From Cryptomeria japonica (lineage: Eukaryota; Streptophyta; Pinopsida; Cupressales; Cupressaceae), in contig NC_081414.1 in the NCBI RefSeq assembly GCF_030272615.1, forward strand, positions 911,407,009 through 911,467,008: a stretch of DNA of 60,000 bases, given 5' to 3'. The translations under genes and the position numbers were made by a program. The number at the start of each line of letters is the position of its first letter. Within the stretch, counting starts at the first letter, position 1. Positions 20,850-31,096 of the stretch are shown piece after piece. The notes beneath the pieces are model-generated. The model searched no databases and was not told the DNA's origin. It saw only the letters and a program-made list of their open reading frames with translations.

Positions 20850-22973
20850 TGTAATGTCCCTACTAGTTAGAGATCATTGTCTTGCAAAACAGATTGTTAG
20901 AATGCAACAAACATATATATAACTAATCTAGTTTGCAATTAAACTTCAATTACTTAATTAAAACTAATCTCAATTCTTATTTAATAAAAAGGACACGAGT
21001 GCAGTACTGGGACATGCCCTTAGGCAATTGTAATGCTCGCGTCCTTGGAACCCATCTTAGTTCCAAGCCATACCAGGAGACGAGGGATAATTCGATTCCT
21101 ATCTTGGATGTAACATCTTACATCCAAGCCTACCAAGGTAGACCATCATATATGATTAATTCCTTGCCTTGGATGATGCATCTTATCATCCAAGTCTACC
21201 AGAGAGGACCAGCCAGATCCGTCTCTTCTTGGGTGAGCTTTTGACATCCAAGCCATAACATATATGCATATCCATACACAGTATATACTGCCTACCAGGG
21301 ATTATTATAATCCTTGAATTAGGCTAAGGGAATTTCCTCCCAATAGCCTCCATCATATAACCACATTATTCACATAACATTCTACAATTCATTATCATTT
21401 TTCAATCCATAATTTATGCCTACATTTACATGATCCTACATACATATAAATATTCTGCATACATACCTATATTCATTGCTACATACACATGAGATGATAT
21501 CACTATCCTACTATAGCTTTGTTAAAGGAATTGGTATATATTTATGTATGACAGAATATTCAGTAATATATATGTGTGTGTGTGGCACACACGTCCCACA
21601 CACATATATACCCCTGTGGCCAGTAAATACCACTTACCTGTTCGCAGTCCGCAGCCCACAGTTGCAATTCGCAGTTGCCATTTTTCCATCCTCACGTCTT
21701 CGTCACTTCCCTTTTATATCCCCCAATATGAGGGAGAGGACACACCTTTTCATCATGTATGCCCTTTGGCAAGAGATACACTCTTTCACCATTAGCACCC
21801 TTTGAAGGAGTGCAACTCTTCATTAATTCTGCCCTTTGAAGGGATACAAACTTTCACAAACAAATCTGCCATGTTTTTTTCCCTCAAATGAGGTTCTCTT
21901 CTCCCTTTTATATCTCATGTTTGAGGGAGTCACAACTTTTCATTTCATGCTTTTTAACTATTCATTAAACTTAACTAAATTATAATTATTTTATTTTAAT
22001 TTTTATTCTTTTATATTTTAATTTTATTATTAGTATTTATTATTATATCTTGCTTCAAAATGGGGACATTGCATATATACAACTTATTCTTCTTAACTAA
22101 TTAACTTAGGAGTTCTTTCTGATTATACTCTAATTTTATTTGTCTAACCAAACATTAATTATATATATATATATCTGTCATACATACTGCGGTCTATATG
22201 AATATTACTAGATTGTCGTATTAGACGACAGGTTGCTTATAGCAGAGATGTTCTAATCCAATTCCTTCCACGTAATTATTTACGCACAACCTCCATAATT
22301 GTATTCATTGTAATTCTTTCATCGACTATCAATGGCTTGATGCTAGTGTTGACTCCTCATTACTAACTCGGGGGCTGGCTAATATCAATCTATGATACTT
22401 GTAGTATGGTCTGTAGGGAGTACGAAGCCTCCACGTGGGTTATACGTTGCAGAGATGGCACTTATTACTAGCTTCTCCCTTGTTATCCCTTGATGAGGTT
22501 TTTCTCCCCCCCCCCCCCCCCCCCCCCCGCGTTCTTGGAATCATCGTGACTTCCTCATTATATCTTGTATTTAGGGAGATTGCACCTTTTCATGTTAGAG
22601 GAGACACAACTCCTACTAATCGATTCTCCTCATAACTAAATCGTCTTATACTAACGATATCGATTAGTGTTAGCACCATCTTTATTACTAATTGCTATTA
22701 TGAGTAATGCTAAATGATCTGATATAGTTGTATTATTCCATTAACTTGTGACCATTGATTAATTCCCATGCTGGTAACTAATCAATATCGTATCTCTTCA
22801 TGAAGGTAATTATTTCTTCTTTTATTTGATAACTAATAGTTAACCTTCGATGTTTATTCAATCGATATTTAATAAATTTTAAATAATTATTCATTGGTAA
22901 GTATTATATTAATTAATAATAATAATTGCTTCATTTCATATGTATATATAACGATTAAGGAGGGGACATGACA
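20850..22973. mobile_element. LTR-type insertion inside the GGAAC array
   Basis: The insertion is bounded by perfect GGAAC duplications (20845-20849 and 22974-22978), and the repeat unit reads through cleanly once it is removed. Its ends are extended inverted repeats, TGTAATGTCCC on the left and GGGACATGACA on the right, as in LTRs such as that at 28275 (TGTCATGTCCCC). Inside are three diverged copies of a 70-80 bp unit (CTTGGATG...ACATCCAAG, 21040-21260), pyrimidine-rich DNA and a 23-C run. A second GGGGACATTGCA at 22060-22071 may be another LTR end. No gag-pol motif is visible; orientation is undecided. Confidence 0.75.
22506..22528 (+). repeat. Poly-C run (23 nt)
   Basis: An uninterrupted run of 23 C residues. 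The length may be affected by sequencing. Confidence 0.9.
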
Positions 22974-23110
22974 GGAACCCCGAGGTCCTGAAGTTCTTTG
23001 CTGCTCTCTTTTCTCCTTCTCGGGACCCTAGAACCCCGAAGTTTCGAAGTTCTTTCCTTGTCTTCCCCACTTCAGGAACCCTAGTTTCCGAAGTCCTCGG
23101 ACTTCTTTCC
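22974..23110 (+). repeat. GGAAC palindrome array, right part
   Basis: Three more degenerate units of the array at 20290-20849 (GGAACCCCGAGGTCC, AGAACCCCGAAGTTTCG, AGGAACCCTAGTTTCCG). They continue it beyond the insertion. Confidence 0.75.
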
Positions 23111-24260
23111 GACTGGCGACACTTCCGGATTTCGTTATCAACACTCAAAGCTTTAAATGCTTCGATAACTTTTGTAACTTATGCACCTTCTTTTGTGGAG
23201 CTATAAGGGTGCATTTAATGTTTTTGGTAGGCTTTCCATCAGGAGAGGTACGAGGCCATGCTTGTTGTGGTGACTTATGTTATGCCTGCATGCTTTGACT
23301 TTGGAAGGTCAGTCAATCCACCCTTCTCAGGGGTTGCCTTTTCAGGGTATGGCTAGGTTGCTTGCATGTACAGAAGTCAAGTGCATGCACTTCCTTGCAC
23401 TCCCAAACTGACATACAGGGGTCATGATCACTCTTGTAACCATTTTTCTATATAAAGGTTGTTAAGCCTCATTGTAAAGGGTTATCTTCTTGCTGGCTTG
23501 AGCTATTCTATGCTCTCTCACTTCTCTTGTATTTTTTTGTATTTTGCAACTAGAAGTTGGCCATTGGCCTGATAATTAATTGAAATCACCATTCTTGCCT
23601 TCTTTCAACTTATATATGCTGTGTATGTTTCCTTACCTTCATCATAGGTGTATGTTTTGTGGTTCTTCTCTCATATATGTTGTGTTAAATTTATTTCTGA
23701 GTGTGACTTGTGGGAAACCTTCTCCCCTCTTGACATTCAACGAATTCTAACCTCCATACATGCATTGGGGTCACTCATACAACTGAAGTTTGTGCATCTC
23801 CTGGGTGTTTCAGTTGATTCTTTTGTCATTTCGGGTAAGGGAGAGAAACAATCTCTTCTTGGTGCATCACCTCTTTTTGTTTTAAGCATTTCTCTCTTCC
23901 CTTTACCTCTGCAATTTATTAGGATAGGCCTAGGAGTTAGTTTTGAAGTGTTGAGTTGGTTCAACACCTACACATGGATTGAGAAGGAAGCCGGCCTTCT
24001 CCGGAGATTCAACCCCCTTGCGCAAGGTCCCACACTTTGGGGTTGTTTCCATGTTTCACAAGGTTGTTGAGTTGATAGCTCAGCAAAGGTGCGAACTTTT
24101 GTAATAACACTAGTCTTATGAGGTTGCTTTGGAGGAGAGAGATTTTTAATGTTATCTTTGTTGACCTTTAGAGAAGTCCTAGTTTTTTGCGGATCCTTAG
24201 ATAATCAGCAATCTAAGGCTTTATGTTAGACTTTTAACTTGGTTTCTCAAATGGATGCTA
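23111..24260 (+). other. Promoter and downstream part of an LTR-like region
   Basis: A TATA box at 23449-23456 (TTCTATATAAAGG) lies about 340 bp after the GGAAC array and is followed by a leader-like stretch without a clear gene. The frame at 23648-24070 has no recognisable domain. With the start-like TGTTGTCATTTTATGACACC at 20173, the whole of 20173-24260 may be one LTR with a repeat-array U3, similar in plan to A-C, but its right end is not established. Confidence 0.35.
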
Positions 24261-27200
24261 GCATGTATAACCCTGAATGTGGTAATGTTGTTGACACTAT
24301 CTTCCATATCCTTTCCCATAGGTGTGTAAGATCCGGCCAATTAATCACTAATAAAGTAGGGACATTAATGAATAAAATGAAAACAATGTAGGTCTAATTT
24401 AGGAGTCAAGCATTTGATTTTTTTTTTCAAAAATATAAAATAGTTCCACAATCATTACAAACAGTATAAAATATTTTACAATACTTGGTATGACTACAAA
24501 ACTCAAATTGTTTTGTATTACAAATATAGGTTCATACATCTTGAAACCATTTTCAAGATCTGCAAAGCGAAAGAGAAGAGAGAGAGCATCATCAAGGAGA
24601 TATTCATCCTATCATGAAGCATTAAGCTTCCACGTGCTATTCCATCGAAGAAGGACAACCCATCATAAAGGATCTAGCAATATGTGGCCAACATGCATGA
24701 TGGAATCTGTTGGGCTAAGTGGAATCATTGACAATGTAGCATGCCTATATGCTCATGCAAAATATATCTAATGCGCATGTTAATTGATAAACATGTTATC
24801 GAAGAGAATGTAAATCAAAAAGCACTACACTTGGGATTGATTTCATGCTATGGTCATAGAATCTTTTCATTGGTTGAACAACTGATATTCTCGAAGTACC
24901 CGTAAATGCCACTCGTCCATACTCATCCCTCAAGTTATCAAACAAGATGTACTAAGTGCACTAGTTTTCAACAATACATTTTTTAATAGATTCATAAAAT
25001 TTGGTTATATAGATTAATGACAATCAATGCCTATGGTTTAAAATGCGACGATCATCTCACTATGATATCTTGACATTCAACAAGAATAATAAAATATCCC
25101 AGAAGACAAATCCATCACTGATATTAATTCAATAATATAACAATATATAATTTAATTAACAATTTCTGATTTGTAAATTGGAGCAAAACGACCTTTAACT
25201 AGTCATATTTTTTTCATTACTTGATCAAATTTAAAACTTCAATATATTTTATAAAGGTGAAAGAGCAAAGGATATAACCTAGAGAGTGTTATTAAGGAAT
25301 CCTAACGATATAAGAGTAGTTCTCTTTGTGATTCAGTTCATTAAAATTTGTACAGGAAAACTATGTTATCGGTTCGGCCCCTTGAATTCAATTTGACCTA
25401 GATATGGATCCGGATTGAGTCCGAAGGGTGTCCATGAAGGGCTGGTGAAAATCACTATGGGTTCGTTTGTATCACAAATTTTCTGAATATAAAAAAAAAA
25501 CAAAACAATCAGTATATTTCATGAGGTTGATATTGATCCACCATTCAAGCACAAATCGGATGTAATGCATTTGTAAAAAAAATCCTTTGCTCGAATAAAC
25601 TTGTCGCACCTATACTTTAAGTGGTTCTATTTTTTATTTTATAAGTATTTTATTTTATGTTTTAGGTTAGAACTTATGTTTAATATTTAATTATCATTTT
25701 TTTTTTTTAATTGAATTTTAATTAGGGTACTCTACCAGGATTATATTAGAATTATTTTACTACTATAATAATTTATAATTAAAATTAGAAATTTGATTTT
25801 TTTATAAATGCGTGGTAAACTTTTCATCCTCACATTTCACTTGTTCAAATCCACGAGCACAACAAAGTGTTTTAACCGCGACACTACATGTCGAAGACAT
25901 AAATTTGAATTGTAAATCTAATGTTTAATTATATTATTTTACTAAAGTTAAGATTATAATTAATATTACATAAAATATAATTAAAATAATAATAATTATT
26001 TAATCAAATTTTCACATATCTTTCGACATAATTTATGTAGATTTTTTAATATATATGATAGTTTGAATTCATTTTGTCCAAAATTTGAAAATGATAAATA
26101 GTATTTAATAATTTATAATAATAAAAATTTATGTAAATAAATTAAATAAATTATTAATATTATTATCAATAATAAAAAAATTGTAGTTATGTAAGATAAT
26201 TTATATATATATATATAAAGATTAACTTTATTACTTTATTTGTAATTTTATCTTTAATATATGGACTTTATTAATATTTATAAGACTTGTATATATATAC
26301 AAACCCAAAATGAACCCAACACCAATATTTTTTTTTATTGAATCCATCAACTGAACTTCTGAACCCGAACCTGAATCAGTACCAAGACCAGTAACCTACA
26401 GAAACAACAGCTGGACAAAAGGGATAGTCTTAAACTATGTTTATATATACATATAATTTTAACAATGGTCCTAGAAATTCAGCTATTTGAATAGGCAAAC
26501 TAGTGGCAGTGCCATGAATATTTGGCTATACCAATTTAGCAAAGTGTGACACAATTGGATCTGTCCATGCTGTACAGCAAATATGCAGGCTATAACAAAT
26601 ATTATTTAAAGAAAGATATTGATGTTTAAGCAAAGTGTCTGTAAAATCTGTATTCACACCTCTGGTGCATTTTGCATGGTCATCCTTTAAAAGGTGCCTT
26701 TGCATTTGTTAGTCCTCATAGACTTGTCGACTTTAAATTACATCAGAAATAAACCTTAGAGCATATCACCGTATGAATTCATGGTCTTCCACACTTTTGT
26801 ATTATAGCCTGAATAGTCTGACTTCTTGTCACAGTTTCCATCATAATTACTTCATATGAGCTTTGATTGACAAGCTCTTTAAAGCACTGAAATCTTGGTT
26901 ACGAGAGCATTTGTAATGGGGGATGGTAAGGTAAGTTTTGCTTCTAATTTAAAGGTGAGGTGTTTTGTGTTGCAAAATGAGATATATTATATATTATCAA
27001 AAAGCAGCATTGTAACAAATATAAATAAATTAAAATTCAATGGTTGAAGCACTTCGCAGAGTCCCTTGCTAGATTTGTTTGAAGTAATGGACGGCACTAT
27101 ATATGTGTTGCTTTTAGAGTCGAAACAACTTTGTAATATTTATTGTTAATTATGTAAGATTACCCTGAAGTTAATGGGCAAATGAATTTCTTATCATTAT

Positions 27201-28274
27201 CGATTAAATGATAAAAACTTGTGACAAAGGAGAAGCCCTTGTACTCAACCAAAACTCTATAATTGTCTCTCTTCAAGGAGGACGGACCCAAAAGGATTTG
27301 AAACCAATGCATTACTTGGAAGCCTTCAACAGATTAGGAGGCCTCAGAAATTTACAATGTAGGCAACCCTAATGCATCAACTCAAAGAAGCAACTGTTAC
27401 TATAATCATTACACACTTCTACTACTATGACTGATTGCTACCTTGAAAACCCAAATGTGCCAAATGAAATTCACAAAAAAATAAACTTCTATTACAGACC
27501 CCAAATTTCACATACAATTCAAGAGTCGGAAAGTAAAGAACACTTAGACTAATTTTAATAAAACATTAGATAGATAGTAACTTGCTCAGATTTTATAATC
27601 CAGACCGGTTTCAACTCAAGGTATATGCAATGGAGTCAACAGAACACACCTGATCTATTACTGGACATGACCATCTGTAATCCTTTTAGCATCTGCTTCA
27701 TCTATGACAGTTAAATTGTTGTGAGGCTCCGATTGGATTGATTATATTATTGCCAGTGCCTTCGCCTCCATAACATAGCCAGTCCATCTCCTTTCATAGT
27801 GATCGTAGGAGGATTGTAACTTCTTTTTTAACACAAACACCTATTTCTGTGCATAAGTTAGTCTTTGCCTTCGTTCAATGTTGAATGGTAATGCCATGAT
27901 AGCCATGCGTGCAAATGTGAAAGCATCGACCTTTTTTGGGTTTTGTTTCAAATGTTTTAGCATAAACATTTTCAATTAAAACTTCTTACACCACACAAGG
28001 TGATAGCTTTAAACTTTTATCCTATATTGATATTCATATATATCTATATGTTCTTACCAAACACGCGCACACGCGCACACACAAAACATTTTCAATTAAA
28101 ACTTCTTGTGCCATGTAAGCACCACACAAGGTGATAGCTTTAAACTTTTATCCTATATCGTATTCACATATATCTATACCTTCTTACACAAACGCGCACA
28201 CGTACACATGCACGCACACACATATAAGATGCAAATTCATTTCCAAAAGCATAAGGTGTAGTTTCATTTTATAA
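24261..28274. other. AT-rich DNA without recognised genes
   Basis: I see no coding motif, LTR boundary or tRNA. The stretch 25600-26340 is especially AT-rich. It may be intergenic or part of a long intron of the ERGIC3-like gene, whose earlier exons were not found. Confidence 0.5.
27964..28215 (+). repeat. Tandem duplication, period 120 bp
   Basis: AACATTTTCAATTAAAACTT starts at 27965 and again at 28085, and the following about 110 bp match closely, including AAGGTGATAGCTTTAAACTT. Each copy ends in an alternating purine-pyrimidine run (ACACGCGCACACGCGCACAC type) that could have aided slippage. It lies just upstream of the chromovirus at 28275. Confidence 0.8.
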
Positions 28275-29663
28275 TGTCATGTCCCCACTCTAGCTCAGTC
28301 TAGCAGAGACATGTGAGTCAGCTTATTATGGGGTCTTGTAGGCTGACAGGGTTGGACAGAGACCCGGTATGGTTATTCAGTGTTGGAGACTTGGTATTCT
28401 AGCAGTTATTGATCAGTTGGGAGACATTCCTTGTTTTTAGGAGGCAGTTCCTACTTTTTAGGAGGTTTGATCATGCCCAAGGTTGGGTCTCCATGAGATG
28501 CCTCTTTGGGTTCAGTTTCAGAGAGATTGGGCTTGTTTCCTAAATTTTAGGAGCATCCCTAGATTTTAGGGATGAGACTACCAGTGAATCCTTGATTTCC
28601 GACTTCAGTCACAGACAGGTGACAGGATGATTTTAGGGTTTGTAATGTCAGTTGGGCATTTTATGGCTATTTGGGTTATATTTTTAATATTTCCTAAGTT
28701 AGCGTTTAATAATTAAATAAGGCTAAGTTGTTAGCCATTTTGGAGTAATAAGGGGATTTTTGGCCTCATCTGGATGCGCACCCTATTGTGTGATAGCTCG
28801 TTGGAAAGATCTTGAAATTCTTTAAATCTTTCTCTTTGGTCTCAGGGCAATTCAGTGAGCGGATTTCTGTCTATGAGGAAAAAGGTCATTTTCTAGTAAC
28901 ATGACCACTTTAAAATAAGAAATTATAACATTTCCACTAGACCATGCCACTTGGAGACAATTAGGGTTCGATTTGCAATTGAGAGGGGTTATAAGGGGAT
29001 AGGAGCTTCATTCTATCATCATCTTTTGCATATTTGACAACTTGTATGAATTTGCTCTGGAGAGCGATTTCTAGACCGGGACGCAAACCCCAGGATTAGG
29101 ATTGGCTGGGACGTAGCCCTCAGCAATCTTTGGCACCGGACTTATAAGGCATTGTGTGTGGTGATTAAGGACAGAGGCATCAATTCTCAGTAGGGTTTCA
29201 GCGTGGCCTACCATCTTTCCAATGGAGACGTGGTTCATTGCAGCTGGAGGAATGCCATTTGCAGCAAATACACCACGTGGTGTATAGGGTATTGCTTGTA
29301 TTCACTTCCAGTGTATGTGGGGTTGGAGAACATTCTTCATCTTCCAGTTTGACTTTGAATTTGTATGAGAGCTTGGGAAATACATTGGATTCATTGTTTG
29401 GCTTTGTAATTCAGACAAATCTGCCTGGTACGATTTGCAATAATTCTGACTTTTGCTGTATACCTCATTTATTTCAGTATTGCTTCATATTTGCTGTTAT
29501 CTATTCCTTCCTATGCTATTAAACAATCAAAAACACAAAAACAAACAACCCTTTCTGCACTTCTGTCTAGTTCTGTAAGAAAAACTTAAATAAACAAGAA
29601 AACAAAATTAAAAATAAAAAAATTACAGCAGGTTAACAGCAAAGATCTATCAGGGATCTTTCA
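28275..29663 (+). repeat. 5' LTR of the 7.6 kb chromovirus
   Basis: It starts TGTCATGTCCCCAC and ends GGATCTTTCA. A TATA-like TTATAAGG lies at 28989-28996, about 50 bp before CTTCATTCTATCATC, where transcription would start. The 94-codon frame at 29238-29522 recurs unchanged in the 3' LTR; it is simply LTR sequence, with no domain. Confidence 0.95.
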
Positions 29664-29664
29664 G

Positions 29665-29677
29665 TGGTATCAGAGCC
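29665..29677 (+). promoter_or_regulatory. Primer-binding site (initiator Met tRNA)
   Basis: TGGTATCAGAGCC, one base after the 5' LTR end, is complementary to the 3' end of plant initiator methionine tRNA. Confidence 0.95.
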
Positions 29678-29719
29678 ATGCATTCTGCCAGCCTGTGGGG
29701 TTAATCAGACCTTATTTCT

Positions 29720-31096
29720 ATGCATTCGGCTAGAGCGGATATAAATAGGTATTACACACGCAGAAGAGCTCAGTACGAGCGTGAGTTTGGGATAGAACAG
29801 AATCCAGTCATGGCTGAGGAACAGGTGGGCGACAAAAGAAATCAGGATGAGGAAGAGAGAGAGATGATGAGGACTCTTATCACTACTCAGCCCAGGATCG
29901 TCCAGGCATTAGATAGGTTACAAGATACCTTGGATCGTTTGGATATGGATGGACACAGAGGTAGGCGTGGTAGGTCACCTTCAGTGGCTGGTAGTCACCG
30001 CAGCCATCAGTCCCAATCTTCAGTTGGGAGTTCCCATCATTCCAGCAGGAGGCACCGCCATCGTACACCTACTACGAATAGGCCATTGCTTCCTCAGTTC
30101 ATACCAGGTGAACAACCAGCACAAGTGGAACCACCGGAGGTTGGGTTCCAGGAGTCAGTTTTAGCAGCCACAGCTGAGTGGAGAGCTCTACCCCCTGAGG
30201 TTAGGGACGTTTTCCCTCTTCCCCAGTATTGTGCACAGTGTAGAGATACAACCAGGTTCAGGGGAGATCGTGGTAATAGACCACACCAGCAGCAGCAGAA
30301 TTATGATTTGAATAGAGCTACTGGGAAGATTACATTGGCCCCATATAATGGCACAGGAGACACTAGCGCACGAGCGTGGGTCCACAAGCTGGACATATAT
30401 CTTTCATTGAGGCCCATGCCTGAGCGTGAGGCTATTCAGTTTGCTGTATTGCATTTAGAGGGGATTGCCTATGATTGGTGGCACCATGGATTGGTCACCC
30501 AGGATCGCACCTTAGTTCACTCCTATACTGAGTTCACTGAGCGTCTCATTGCACGGTTTGACCGTAAGGATACAGAACTTTATTACAGGGAGTTGGCTCA
30601 CCTTAGACAAACCGGTCATGCAGAAGCCTATATTAATGAGTTCCAACGTATTGCAGTGATGGTACCGGATATGCCCCAGAGACGTAGTGTGATGTTGTTC
30701 ACTGAGGGCTTGCAGGATAGGCTAAAGGGACTAGTGCGTGCTTTCCAACCAGCAACTCTTAAGGAGGCTATTGAGGTGACATTGAGACTAGATACTATTC
30801 CCACTTCTTATCAGGCAGATAAGAAACCATTTAGAGATTCACGGCCTGCACAGAAGGCCAATACGTCCCAGAACAAAGAAGGGACTTCAGCGAAAACCCC
30901 TTGGATGAATCAGGAAACGAGGAATGAATTGAGGAGGAAAAAGTTATGTTTTTCCTGCAAGGAACCTTGGGAACCAGGACACCGTTGCATGGGTAAAGGA
31001 AAGGTTCATTTGATTGAGGTGACTTCTGAGTTAGGAGATGAGGAGGTTCTTGATATTGATATTGAGGAGGATACAGAGGATGTTGAGCAGGTTTAG
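29720..31096 (+). CDS. gag: Gag polyprotein of chromovirus
   Basis: A 458-codon frame for the capsid/nucleocapsid protein. After a variable arginine/histidine-rich N-terminal third (SHRSHQSQSS, SSRRHRHR), the retrotransposon gag domain runs over about residues 205-360 (ARAWVHKLDIYL, AIQFAVLHLEGIAYDWW, LIARFDRKD). It ends with a variant zinc knuckle CFSCKEPWEPGHRC, a form common in chromodomain elements, and an acidic tail. The ATG at 29720 is the first that opens the frame: the upstream ATG at 29678 meets a stop after seven codons. An alternative start is the Met at 29810. The frame ends at TAG 31094-31096, in the same frame as pol. Confidence 0.92.
   Translation: MHSARADINRYYTRRRAQYEREFGIEQNPVMAEEQVGDKRNQDEEEREMMRTLITTQPRIVQALDRLQDTLDRLDMDGHRGRRGRSPSVAGSHRSHQSQSSVGSSHHSSRRHRHRTPTTNRPLLPQFIPGEQPAQVEPPEVGFQESVLAATAEWRALPPEVRDVFPLPQYCAQCRDTTRFRGDRGNRPHQQQQNYDLNRATGKITLAPYNGTGDTSARAWVHKLDIYLSLRPMPEREAIQFAVLHLEGIAYDWWHHGLVTQDRTLVHSYTEFTERLIARFDRKDTELYYRELAHLRQTGHAEAYINEFQRIAVMVPDMPQRRSVMLFTEGLQDRLKGLVRAFQPATLKEAIEVTLRLDTIPTSYQADKKPFRDSRPAQKANTSQNKEGTSAKTPWMNQETRNELRRKKLCFSCKEPWEPGHRCMGKGKVHLIEVTSELGDEEVLDIDIEEDTEDVEQV

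Noticed and set aside
23648-24070. A 140-codon frame as a membrane protein gene
   Set aside because: Hydrophobic content reflects T-rich DNA downstream of an LTR-like promoter; no homology is recognised and the reverse strand is also open.
20173-24262. A single LTR bounded by CTAGC at 20168-20172 and 24258-24262
   Set aside because: The start TGTTGTCATTTTATG is LTR-like, but the sequence before the second CTAGC ends GGATG rather than CA, and the Copia relic does not visibly resume after it. A 5-bp match over 4 kb can be chance.
29238-29522. A 94-codon frame, repeated at 35470-35754
   Set aside because: It is identical because it lies in both LTRs, and it has no recognisable domain.
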